From positions 1,054,001-1,118,000 of the forward strand of contig AP026544.2 of NCBI GenBank assembly GCA_026075535.2: a stretch of DNA of 64,000 bases, written 5' to 3'. The translations under genes were made by a program, and so were the position numbers. The DNA is from Tricholoma matsutake (lineage: Eukaryota > Basidiomycota > Agaricomycetes > Agaricales > Tricholomataceae). How positions within the stretch are numbered: position 1 is the stretch's first letter; each line of letters begins with the position of its first letter. Positions 44,522-55,068 of the stretch are shown here, piece after piece. The notes beneath the pieces were generated by a model. The model was not told the origin of the DNA, made no database searches, and worked only from the letters and a program-made list of their open reading frames with translations.

Positions 44522-45300
44522 TTATGCCTTGACTTCCAGGCGAGAAAATATTATGTTTGTCCCCTCTGTGAAATTTTGGTAAGGCCAGAATTTCATCCCC
44601 TCATACACCATTCTTGCAATGCGACGTGGAGCATTCAGATTACATTTAAAGAATTGGGCAATCGCGTTACGCACTCGCTTACAATTCTCTTTGGGTTCCC
44701 ACAAATTATTTTCATTGGTGTAGTTTTTCCACTTTATTAAAAACTCCAATTTGTTCCATCAAAGACGTGAGTCTAGAATTTCTTCAACTATGTATTCTGG
44801 AGCACCTTCTACTATTATCGGAGGTTGTGGAGTAGTTTGTTGGCCAGGAATAGTGGGTGGGCGGTAAGGGCATAGGCGGGATATGTTAATCTCAGGATCA
44901 ATCTTGAATGATTGGGGTAATTTTAGCACTACCACATTAGGCGAGATCACTTTAGAGATTGCATATGGGCCAACTTGTTTCTCCGTAAGTTTCCTTGAAG
45001 GTCGTGGAATATTCAGGTCCTTGGTACTTAGCCATACCAAGTCACCAACTTTGAACTCTGGAGCGTGTGCTCGAGTACAATCCACGTGTCGCATCATGTC
45101 ATCACGTGCTTTCTTCAATGCCGCCTCTGCTTCCTCTTGTACCTTTTGCATCTTAGATACAAAATCTTCTACCAACTGTACTTTGACTTCCCTTCTGGGT
45201 TCTACTCCCATGCAAGGATGATATCCATAATTCATGAAAAAGGGTGACATACGAGTAGCTGAATGGAATTTGTTATTGTGGGAAAATTCGGCAATTGCCA
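44522..45300 (-). pseudogene. Gyp-E integrase C-terminal domain and chromodomain
   Basis: Integrase end: SPFFMNYGYHPCMGVEPRREV, FKVGDLVWLSTKDLNIPRPSRKLTEK and GPYAISKVIS. Chromodomain: PEYIVEEILDSRL-stop-WNKLEFLIKWKNYTNENNLWEP (about 44690-44800). The TGA at about 44760 replaces Arg. The ORF ends close to the LTR, with no extra ORF like that of Gyp-D. Confidence 0.9.
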
Positions 45301-45322
45301 GCCATTCGGGCCAGTCAGTTTG

Positions 45323-46621
45323 TCAGTAGTTGACAAACATACGTAGGTACTGCTCCAACTCCTGGTTCATTCTCTCTGTCTGCCCATCAGTCTGCAGGTG
45401 ATATGCCATAGATAATTTAGTTTGAATTCCCAATATGTTGTTTAGTTCTTGCATGAACGCGGAAGCAAATTGTGGTCCGCGATCAGAGATAACGGTATCG
45501 GGTAACCCATGTAACCACCATACCTGATTTAGATAGAGACACGCCAAGCCCAATGATGAGGTTTCTGTAGTAGTAGGAATAATATGGACCTCCTTTGGGA
45601 AGTGGTTGCATACTACAAATATTGCATCGTACCCTTGAGCCTCGGGTCCGTTAATAAAATCCACAGATATATCTCGCCATGGCGCTTTAGGTATAGGGTT
45701 CAGCATTAATTTTCCTGCAGGTTTTTCTGGAAATTTCTTCCCCCTCATGCATGTATCACATCCATCCACATACCCCAACACATACTTTGAAATTCCAGGC
45801 CACCAATAATTTCTCATTACTAATTCCAATGTCTTCCATCTTCCTGGGTGTCTGGCAATCAGCGTATTGTGATGTAACTGGATGATCTCCCTTCGCAAAT
45901 CCTGATCCTTCGGTACATACACTTTTCCTCGAAACAACACCAACCCTTGTTCCTCAGCCCATTCATCTCCTTTAATATTACCTTTCTTCTCTCCCTTCAG
46001 AGCTTTCACAGTTTCCACTACTTCATTGTCCATTTCTGAACATTGTCTAATTTTAGACAACATTTCCGTTTCCGAGCTATCTATTAATAGATGCCCTTGA
46101 CGCATAGTGCAAATGCGAAAGTATTCGGGTTTGAGTAAGGTAACATTTTTATTGTCCTCCTCCACCCCCCTTTTATGATCGATACATCTGGATAATGCAT
46201 CTGCTTTCCTCATTAAGCTTCCTGCTTTGTGGACCAAGTGAAAATTGAAATGCAATAGGAATAGTGCCCAACGCGCTTGCCTGTGATTAAGCTTTTTAGT
46301 GGACATGAAGTATTGCAGATTTTGATGATCCATCCAGATCTCAATCTCATGCGTACATCCTTCCAAATAATGCCTCCACACCTCCAATGCTCGTATTATC
46401 CCCAACATTTCTTTGTCATGCACATCATAATTCCTTTCCACATCATTCAACCCTCGGGATAAATATGCACAAGGATGCCATTTGTCATCTTCACACAGCA
46501 TTGATAATACCGCTCCAGTAGCAAAATCAGATGCATCAGATTCCACTTGCAAAGGGCGTGTGAAATCTACTGGGGCTAATATTGGTCCCTCCACAAACTT
46601 CCTCTTCAACTCCTCAAACAC
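45323..46621 (-). pseudogene. Gyp-E RNase H and integrase core
   Basis: An open frame of 432 codons. RNase H: VESDASDFATGAVL, YDVHDKEMLGIIRALEVWRHYL, IWMDHQNLQYFMSTKKLNHRQARW and KADALSR. Integrase: HHNTLIARHPGRWKT (His-His), CDTCMRGK (Cys-Cys), ISVDFINGPEAQGYDAIFVV (first Asp), SDRGPQFASAFMQ (second) and TDGQTERMNQELEQYLRMF (Glu). All catalytic residues of both enzymes are present. It is bounded by TGA codons at Arg positions. Confidence 0.93.
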
Positions 46622-47554
46622 TGTCTGCTGCTGCTCTCCCCACCTCCATACTACTCCCTTTCACATAAGGTTATGTAAGGGTGCGGCAATTTTAGAAAAA
46701 TTGTGCACAAAGCAACGATAATAATTTGCGAGTCCCAAGAAGGCTTGAACCTCCTTGACACGGGTGGGTGCAGGCCAATCTGTGATTGCCTGTACCTTGA
46801 TCGGATCCATTTTGATCCCGTCAGAGCCGATCAATAATCCTAGGAACTCAATCTCACTTGCCCCAAACACACACTTCTCTGGTTTCAAAAATAGATCATT
46901 CTCTGCCAACCTCTGTAACACCTCCTGGACTATCACCTCATGATTTTCTTCATCCTCCGTGAATATCAGAATGTCGTCAATAAATATTATTACCATGCCT
47001 TTGTCTATTACGTCCTTGAAAATGTCGTTCATCATATTTTGAAAGGTCGGGGGACTATTAGTCATCCCAAAAAACATGACAAGCAGCTTGAAGGATCCTC
47101 AATGCATGGCAAATGCGGCCTTCCACTCATCTCCTTTCTTTATTCGTACATTGTTGTATCCCCATCATAAATCCAATTTTGTAAAGACTTTGGCTTTCCC
47201 CACTTTGTCAATTATTTCTGAGATCAATGGCAGGGGGTATGCATTCTTTACTGTCCACTCATTCAGATACCTATAATCTGTACACATCCTCTTCCTTTGG
47301 TCTTTCTTTGGCACAAAGAATATTGGTGATGTTTGTGGTGATTTCAAAGGTCGTATGTATCCTTTGCGCAATTGCTCCTTCAGGAACGCATCCACTTCTT
47401 CTTGTTCCATTGGAGATAATGGATATACCTTTGACTTCTTTGGCACAAACCCTGGCTTTATCTCAATCACATGATCCCATGGCTTCCACACTGGCATTTG
47501 CTCAGACTCTTTCTTCTGGAACACTGACAGATGTTCATGATACACTTTTGGCAC
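46622..47554 (-). pseudogene. Gyp-E reverse transcriptase
   Basis: [68 protein letters not shown]-stop-WGYNNVRI, MFFGMTNSPPTFQ, FIDDILIFTED (catalytic pair kept) and FLGLLIGSDGIKMD. TGA codons at about 47168, 47100 and 46662 replace Arg. Confidence 0.92.
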
Positions 47555-48376
47555 TCATTCCTCCACTGGCTTCTCCACCTTCATGATATTCTTGTCCCAT
47601 GACTGTCCTCCACAAATTGTTCTAAAGGTTTGCTTCTGCTCTTCTTTCTTGATCATGATTGGAACTTCCCCATTTGGCATTTCCTCATCCTCCACTTCCT
47701 CCATCGTAACAGAATACTTTCTCGGATGTTCTTTCTCTTTCTTTTTCCTTTTTTCCTTCTTCATCTTCCTCCCATACACATTACATTCCTTAGGACAATG
47801 AGTCATTTGTACTTTCCCAGTTTTCCAATCAATTTTGGAATTATGCTTCCGTAACCACAGACATCCTATTATTAGATTGGTTTTCCCAAGATCGCACACT
47901 TTGAATACAGCTCGCTTCTGATGCTCCTGATACTTTAGGATCATAGTCACCTCCTCCTTGATAGTTCCTCCACAATTGACTGTTCCATCAATATTGTACA
48001 CCATTATAGGTTGCACCAGCTTGCATGTGTTAATACTGTTTCCAGTAATTAAGGACCGATTAATAAATAATCCTGTAGCACCACTATCAAGCAACGCTTC
48101 CACATCAATAGCTGCATGCATGTCCACTGTCTTCAGTCCCATAGTCAAGGTGATTTTGGATTCTATCCATGCAGAGCAAATAAAGAACTTAGGGGTTTTC
48201 AGAAATGGTGCTTGGCAATTTTTTTTGTCACGTGATTGACAATGGTTGTACTCCTCCTTGTCACATGATTCACAATGATTGTACTCCTCATCAATTTCCT
48301 TTTCTGGTTTGCTCTGGGTTTCCTCAGATACTAATACATTGTAATGGTTCTGGGTCACCAATGGGGAAACCTTCAC
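47555..48376 (-). pseudogene. Gyp-E protease
   Basis: VEALLDSGATGLFINRSL (DSG at about 48085) and LIIGCLWLRKHNSKIDWKTG are retropepsin motifs. Upstream is a short repeat EEYNHC..CDK. Downstream is a Lys/Glu-rich stretch (KMKKEKRKKKEKEHPRK). Confidence 0.88.
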
Positions 48377-48389
48377 TGGGACTCTTCCA

Positions 48390-49459
48390 CAAAATTCTTC
48401 TGCTTGCTTTCCTCTGGCTTCACTTCCTTGATTGTAGCTTCCCTAATCTTTCTCTTCTGCCTACAATTCCTAGAAATGTGTCCTAACTGCCTACAGTTAA
48501 AACATTTAAGTGGGGCTCATCTCCCTGCTTGATCAACCTCCATTGCCTCTGCTGGTGCTACTGACTCTGTAACTATAGGTGTCACTGCCATGGCTGGTGG
48601 CTGTGCCCTTGGAGCTTGCACCTGAGGTGCCTTTCCTTTCTTGGACTTTCCTCCTGATGACTTTCCAAATTTACTACTTCTGTACATCAACTTTGACTCT
48701 GCCTGTTCCTGCCAATATTGCTGGTCAAGGTGCATTGCCCAATTATACCACTCGTCCAACTTCTCTGGCATAGAAGGTAGTCTGTAGATAGACTTGAATA
48801 AAGAGGGATTTAATCCTGCTTTCAAAAATTCTACCAATGCGGCTTCTCCCATATCCATCTGCAATGAACTGCAAAATAAATTCATCCATCGTTAGGGAAC
48901 CTTGGCGCATGGTTTTTAATTTAGCGTTGGCTGTCACCTTTGGATTAGGATCTCCAAACTGTGCCTCCAATCTCTCCAAAAATTCCTTGAAGGTTGCAAA
49001 TGGTTTATTTCCTGTGGCAATTTGATTAATAGCCTCATTTCTCCAGAACTGTGCTTTCCCCCCCTGGATGTATGAGAGAACAAACATAATCCTAGACTCA
49101 GCTGTACAAAACTCTGGCTTCCTCCCATGGATATACAATACTATAGAGCTGATGAAGGATTTTGTATTCTCCATGGTACCGTCAAAGATTTGCGGGGGCA
49201 CGTACTTAGGTAAGTGCACTTTTCCATTTCTGGATTTCTCTGCTGTCTCATCCTCCTGCGACATCCACTCCACCATCTCCTCCATCTCATCATCTCTTTC
49301 TCCTGTCATCTCTGGTTGTACTTCTGCTTGTCTGGGCTGTGATGCTGCCAATACTGACACTAATTGCAATATTTGCACTGTAAGCGCATCAATTTTTGCT
49401 TCTAGCACTGGCATGGGAACAGGATTAGGACCAGGATTAGAAGTTGAGGGTTTGGACAT
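48390..49459 (-). pseudogene. Gyp-E gag
   Basis: Starts MSKPSTSNPGPNPVPMPV at 49459. Retrotrans_gag-like core: FDGTMENTKSFISSIVLYI, FVLSYIQGGKAQFWRNEAI and FATFKEFLERLEAQFGDPN. A 1-2-nt indel near 48855 shifts to AALVEFLKAGLNPSLFKSIY. After a TGA (Arg) the knuckle CFNCRQLGHISRNC (48470-48510) is canonical. Confidence 0.9.
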
Positions 49460-49946
49460 AATTGTAAAATCTGTGATGAGTCACTTCTTCGACAATTTCA
49501 AGACTTGTTCTTCGAAACCTCTCCAAACATTTATGGGTTGTGTGATAAGGTTTGTCGAGGTTTGTCAATCATTCATCGTTCGTCGGGCGCTTAATTTGAC
49601 ACTTTGGATCAATAACCCTTCCAACAGTGCCTGATCTTGAAGATCTCGCTGAATTCAGCTTGTAACTAAAATAGTCGTCTGAATAGAGTAATGTAAATCA
49701 TAACTAAACCAGATCCAATCAGTTGTCTGGTTGCAGCTGTCCTAATGACGAGTACTGCCTCTCGATCACTGGCGGTCACAATGTAAGGCGAGGCCTGACG
49801 TCGGCTTATGAAAGAAAAGGTAGATTACGTATATACAAGTACTTCCGGCTCATGCCGAAAAGATGAGTAATCAGATGTGACGCAGTGAAACAATGACGTA
49901 TGCGCAAGTAAGAGAAGGCACACTGATATGGGAAGTTGTGTTCTTC

Positions 49947-50349
49947 TGTTAGGGCGATACCCACTATCTGCTAGCTAAGACCATGCGGGTTCTCTCTACA
50001 AGAAGGGGGCGGGATCCACACTCATGATGGGGGGAATTGATGGTTTTGATGCGAGGGGTTATTAATAGGTGAGTTTGTTGAGGTAGGCTTTTCACACTGA
50101 AAACATAGGTGGAATACCTAAGAGAACACAACTAGGGTCCCCTAGGCATATGTTTAGGGTTTATATACTATGTTATATATATTGTACATTGTTGTTACCA
50201 ACGCATTTGCACATGCGCGTACATATTGATGCATGCAAAATAAAATTCTCATGCTATCAAAGTGTAGCGTAATTTGGCGTCATGTAGCATAATTTGACAT
50301 AATAAAATAAAAATGAAAGTTTATTAGATAATGGGGTGGTTTCCTAACA
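49947..50349 (-). repeat. Gyp-E 5' LTR
   Basis: 403 bp, followed on the plus strand by AGGGT. It has TATATATTGTACATTG near 50175. Confidence 0.94.
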
Positions 50350-50720
50350 AGGGTGTGCCACATCATTGCATAGTGAGCGCACACTCTGAGTGAATGCCCA
50401 AGAGAACAATATGAGTTGTTGGATTCTTGGTATGTTCCATGCTTGAAAATAAAGCAGCCACAAGTGTTTAATGCAACTGCACCAAAATGGCATAGTGACA
50501 GAGAGAGTAGAAAATTGGACAGAGAATCCTCCTGCCATTGAAGCCACCAGCTTATGATAGTGCTTGCAACTAGTGAATAAAAGGTGAGACATCTTGACAC
50601 CCAGTGAAATGTATTTTAGAGGGCAAAACATACAATCAGTCCTCCCAGCGCATGTGAATGTCCACTTTACATGATCTGGAAGCTGTGGCCACCACACTTC
50701 ATGTAGCTCTATGAAGTGAT
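50350..50720 (-). pseudogene. Unidentified ORF, upstream part (split by Gyp-E)
   Basis: From about 50710 the minus strand reads LHEVWWPQLPDHVKW, CPLKYISLGVKMSHLLFTS and SVTMPFWCSCIKHLWLL to SLCNDVAHP, where Gyp-E is inserted. No stop in 117 codons. Not recognised; it may be a host gene or another transposon protein. Confidence 0.45.
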
Positions 50721-50729
50721 GTAAGGGGT

Positions 50730-51552
50730 TAAATAATATTCTACCTTATTTAATAAGTATAAATTTATTCCTTGGACAGAGACTACTAAATATTTTTAAG
50801 CTTATAATTTAAGCTACTTTAGAAGAAAATAAAAACAAAATAGTTAGAAAATAAATATTTACTACAATTATTATGCCCATTAACAGGTTATAAGAATTTA
50901 AGAATGAATTATTGACTCCTCAATCTTTAAAAGAGGACAAACTTGTGGAATAAAAATGCAAGTTCAGTTAAAGAAATAGTGACAATTATAAAGATTTTTG
51001 AAGATACACTTTTACAAATTAATGATTTGAAACCTATTCTTTTGTTTTTTGTGTTATTATTTTTTGTTTTTATTAATATAAATAAGAAGTTTATCTTTAT
51101 CTCTCAAAACACCCTAACTGCTAGTATGAAATTTTTTTGGTTTTTAATTCTGTTCTGTCAAGAACAGGGTGGTATTGATATTGATTATAGTTAAATATGT
51201 TAAAATATATGCTTTGTGAAGCATAAATTTTCAAATCTGTTTAATCATATTAGGGAAGAGTTAAAGCTAATGAAATGTTAATATAAAATCTTTCCTTTAT
51301 TTAAAAACAAATTTTAATGGTTTTAGCTTATTTTTATGATACAAAAATTAAGGATATAATATTTTTATTCTTAAGAATTAGTTAATTTTTTAAATAAATA
51401 TAAATATAATTATAAACATAAATACATTTTTCTGTAAATATAATAAAAGTGAATACAGGTTTTACTGCAAATTAAGAAATGGTTAGTTTTAAATTTTTTA
51501 TTCTGTCTTGGATACTAGGATTATAAGTATATTAAAAGCCATAGCTATTTTA
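50730..51552. other. Very AT-rich tract
   Basis: Composition changes sharply to A/T richness far above the surroundings. The only ORF (50943-51194, plus, 83 codons) is Lys/Asn/Ile/Phe rich with one hydrophobic helix-like stretch and matches nothing I know. Together with 51961-52070 it looks like one AT-rich insert containing a MITE. Confidence 0.5.
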
Positions 51553-51960
51553 CAGTGCTTTGCATAAAGCTTGACAGTTGCTGAAATTTGATAAACATGA
51601 GCAAATTTGATGTCACAGTCATTTTATAGCTTCCACAATAGCTTTCTAGCATATATTTTGGTGAAAGAAGTGTATATAAATGGTCTTAATTTTTTTTCAC
51701 ATGTCCTCTGAAGTGCTGTACTGAGAAATAACAATATTTGATCATATGCAAACCAGAATCTTCTAGAGATCTATTTTGAAAGTATAAAATCATACACAGT
51801 CAACTATTTGCAGACAATGGCACTCTGAGACCATTTATCTACACTCCTTTCACCAGAATATAAGCTAAAAAGCCATTGTGGAAGCCATAAAATGACCACA
51901 ACATCAAATTTGCTCATATTTATCAAATTTCAGAACTGTCAAGCTTTATGCAAAGCACCG
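51553..51960. mobile_element. TA-flanked MITE (Tc1/mariner-like)
   Basis: 408 bp. TIRs of about 90 bp start CAGTGCTTTGCATAAAGCTT on the left and CGGTGCTTTGCATAAAGCTT on the inverted right. TA flanks both ends (51551-51552 and 51961-51962). No coding capacity; the interior is AT rich. Confidence 0.88.
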
Positions 51961-52029
51961 TAATAAATAACATTAAAAAACAAAACCAAACTAAACAAAT
52001 AAAGAAAAAAACCCTAAATAAGATGTAGA

Positions 52030-52413
52030 TTAATTAAATATATAATAAATAAGAAATAGAATTAACATCTTTAGCTGAATTGATAAAGCATTTAGTGTAT
52101 AAGCTGCACAAGAATTACTCCCCAATATCTTTGTATAGACATGAGCATGTTGCAAGATTTCCCTGTCTTCTTCTAACTTTCTAAGCTCCTCCACAACCTC
52201 CATAAGTTTGGCCTTTGTCTTTCTAAATCTTTCTTTATAGCTATCTATAGCAGTGAGAACCATTTTACCAGGCAATGAGGCCTCAAATTGATATTTAGTG
52301 AGATTTCCTGAAAGGGAGCTTGCAAGCTCAGCTTTGGGATTGGTGGAGGTGAGTGTAATTTTCATAATGGGGCTGCAGGAAGAGGCAGTGCGTGTGATGA
52401 CGATAGTGGTCAT
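52030..52413 (-). CDS. Hypothetical protein with a charged helix
   Basis: 127 codons from ATG 52413 (MTTIVITRTASS). A Lys/Glu/Arg-rich stretch (YKERFRKTKAKLMEVVEELRKLEEDREIL) looks like a coiled coil. The last 15 codons enter the AT-rich tract and may not belong. Not recognised; no intron or promoter signal supports it strongly. Confidence 0.3.
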   Translation of the reverse strand: MTTIVITRTASSCSPIMKITLTSTNPKAELASSLSGNLTKYQFEASLPGKMVLTAIDSYKERFRKTKAKLMEVVEELRKLEEDREILQHAHVYTKILGSNSCAAYTLNALSIQLKMLILFLIYYIFN

Positions 52414-53235
52414 TTTTCACGAGAATGAAGTAATAGGTGTGTGATGGTGACAGTTGAGAGCAAGAGGGAATATAGGAGGCTGGCAAAGACACTATGATGA
52501 CTAAGTGTGACATAACGTGAAAGCAAGACATGTGGGTCACCTTCCTTCCATGCCCTAGTGCTAAATGGAGCGTCTGATCTGTGGAGAATACAGAAACTCG
52601 ATGAATGGAGAGTTGCTATATCAGCAAGTGCATGTCTACATTCCTTGACTCTTATTCTCTTCCTTATAAAGCTATCTACAGTGCTCTTCTGCATGGTTTG
52701 AGTGGCTCTCACGAGTCACTGCACATTGTCTTACAGTCTTGAACTTGAATTGTCATGGTCATCAAAGTGGCAGTCAAGTCTTTCTCGCTATAGATTTCCA
52801 AGTTCTCCTTCATGTCCAAGCGCTACCGATCACAAATGACACATTTGAATAGACGCCAGCATAGTAGTGTTCTAGGCAGTCACGAACAGTCTCCGTGTTC
52901 TCCATGCACAAACCATGCTGGAAACACGAGTCAAACTTTACTGCCTTTTAAAGCTTGCACTGCAAGATTCTCTTTTTGTCCACCACATCGCAATATTGTT
53001 AACATCTTTTGACACCACTTCAGTCAGCTTCTCTGTTTTACTACCAACATCTATGTTACAGTTTTTAGCTTTCTCATCCCAAAATCCATCTGCCTCATCA
53101 TATTGCACTCCTCAAAATTTAGAAGAACCATTGCATTTCACGAAGCACTATGAAATCTTAACCAACTGGTATAATTTCCATTGAGACAGCAGTTCTGCCA
53201 CTATACAGAGGGTACAGCTTTGCAAGAAGCATGCT
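52414..53235. other. Unassigned sequence
   Basis: Several frames of 60-100 codons overlap on both strands. None has a recognisable domain. Confidence 0.35.
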
Positions 53236-53490
53236 ATGCCCTTTCACAAGTTTGTCACGGTAGTCACACAGGCTAGCTATGTGTACTGCATGGATCAAGG
53301 CAGAGGACTTGGACCTGTTTTCGATACGCTGCAGGCACTAGGGGTACCATCCATCGATACGATTGCACTGTTAACTTTATCAGATGAACTCGACAAAATA
53401 TCTTATTGCGCAATAGAGTTATGCTGGGGATCCAACAAAATGATTGATCTCAAACTTGTCAGAGGCTGGAGCAGCTGCAACAGCAGACGC
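53236..53490 (+). CDS. Hypothetical ORF fragment
   Basis: 85 codons: FVTVVTQASYVYCMDQGRG, VFDTLQALGVPSIDTIALL and LSDELDKISYCAIELCWGSN have a normal amino-acid composition, unlike the repeat that follows. It may be an exon of an unidentified gene. Frame differs from the downstream Ala/Gly repeat. Confidence 0.3.
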
Positions 53491-54060
53491 TAAAGGCACT
53501 AGAGCAGGGGCTAGAGCAGGTGTTCATAGAGCTGCTGCTGCAGATGTGGGAGCTATTGATGGAGCTGCTGATGAACCCAATAAAGCCAATGAAGCCACTG
53601 CTACAGATGCGGGAGCTATTGATCAAGCTGCTACCATAGATGCAGAAGCAGTTAATGGAGCTGTTGCTATGGATGCTGCTACTGCTGCTGCAGATACTGC
53701 AGTGGGTACCACAGATACTGCTGCCACTGGCACTGCAGTGGGAACTGGAAGGGGAACAAGTGATGGAATGGGAGTTGGCATGGGAGCTGGGACAGGAGCT
53801 GGCAAGGGAGCTGATGGAGCTAGGATGGGAGCTAGGATGGGAGCTAGGACGGGAGATGGAACAGGAGATGGAAGTGAAACTGGAACTGGAGAAGCCGCAA
53901 TGGAAGAAGCTGCTGGCAGAGCTAAAATGGGAGCCGGCAGAGCTGGTGCCAGAGCTAGTAGAGATGGTGCAGGAGCTGACAGAGCTGGCAAAGGAGCTGG
54001 CAAAGGAGCTGGCAAAGGAGCTGGCAAAGGAGCTGGCAAAGGAGCTGGCAATCTCAATCA
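53490..54060 (+). repeat. GAGCTG-rich minisatellite, ending in six 12-bp units
   Basis: The whole stretch is a degenerate array of GGAGCTGxxAxx words. 53982-54051 contains six perfect AGCTGGCAAAGG units. It is open in three frames (KGAG, KELA and, on the minus strand, LPAP repeats), so ORF length is no evidence for a gene here. Confidence 0.7.
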
Positions 54061-55068
54061 GCTTAGCCGGCTCAGAGCCGCTCAGGGCGACTCAGCGCCA
54101 TTTTGATCAGCTCAAGTGCCTGAGCCATGCTGCAGGTGAGCCAAGCCAAGCCGTGGCATCACTACTTAGACATAGGTAAAAAAGCAAACATAGATGTTTA
54201 TAATCACTATATATACAGACATAAGTACTATATACAAAAAAAAATGAAGGGAAAGGGTCAGGAATGAGTGGACAGGTATGCTCATTGTCGGGGATGATGA
54301 GCACGATGGTAGCCGAAGCTGTGGCACATGTTGATCAACCGATTGGTCATGGGAATGGGATGATGAGATGTCAAGGCGACATGTTATGGAAAAGACTTAC
54401 CAGCTTCAGTGACTTTGAGGGATTTTTTGATGGGATATTCAAGTTTGTCATCATCATCTGGGGTTCTTGTCCTCCTCGCCATGATGGTTGTTGAGGAAAA
54501 AGCTGATGTGGCAATTGTTTACATTCAACAATATTTGTATTACAAACTGATGTAACTAGCACACTATTATATGACTTGACTCTGTTACAAACAACTCCTC
54601 GATGCAAAAATAAGTTTTCCATTTCATATCCAGGAAGTAGATTTTCTGAGCGGTATTGGTATTTAGAGGCTACAATTCATTAAGACTTAAAGGAAGACAT
54701 ACATTCATGCTGAGACCTAATGCGCAAGGTCTCCCCAAAGCCACTTTTCCTGATAAGATGTTGAGCTTTCCCCACTCAGAACTCTGCTTCTGTCAATTGG
54801 CTTTGAGCTTTTCAGAACTTCCACACTGCCCACTGCATTTCAGCAGCACATTTGGATTCATGGTGGTTGGCCTTGCATGTTGAATACAAAGATAAAGCCT
54901 CTTGATAGCTGTTAATGGCTATCTAGATGAGCCAAAGATGTCAATTTCTAGTGTAATCAATAGATACAGAGACCTTACCTTTTTGCAGTTTGTTAATCGC
55001 TGATTGTTGCTGCCAAAAAGTTTGCACAATTGTAAATGGCAAGTTTCACATGACATCATCATAACAAC
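54061..55068. other. Unassigned sequence upstream of the Plavaka transposase
   Basis: No gene is recognised. It should contain the 5' end of the Plavaka element if complete, but no CACTA terminus was identified. Confidence 0.35.

Larger units (their letters stand above)
44108..50349 (-). mobile_element. Gyp-E: nearly intact chromovirus
   Basis: Two 403-bp LTRs (44108-44510 and 49947-50349), each TGTTAGGG...TTTCCTAACA, target-site duplication AGGGT (44103-44107 and 50350-50354). Pol is in one frame from 48376 to 44522 apart from six TGA codons, of which at least five replace Arg. Gag has one frameshift near 48855. It is inserted in an unidentified minus-strand ORF. Confidence 0.95.

Noticed and set aside
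53444..54179. Ala/Gly-rich or Glu/Leu-rich 180-220-codon proteins
   Set aside because: Three frames are open through the same minisatellite, so openness is not evidence of coding.
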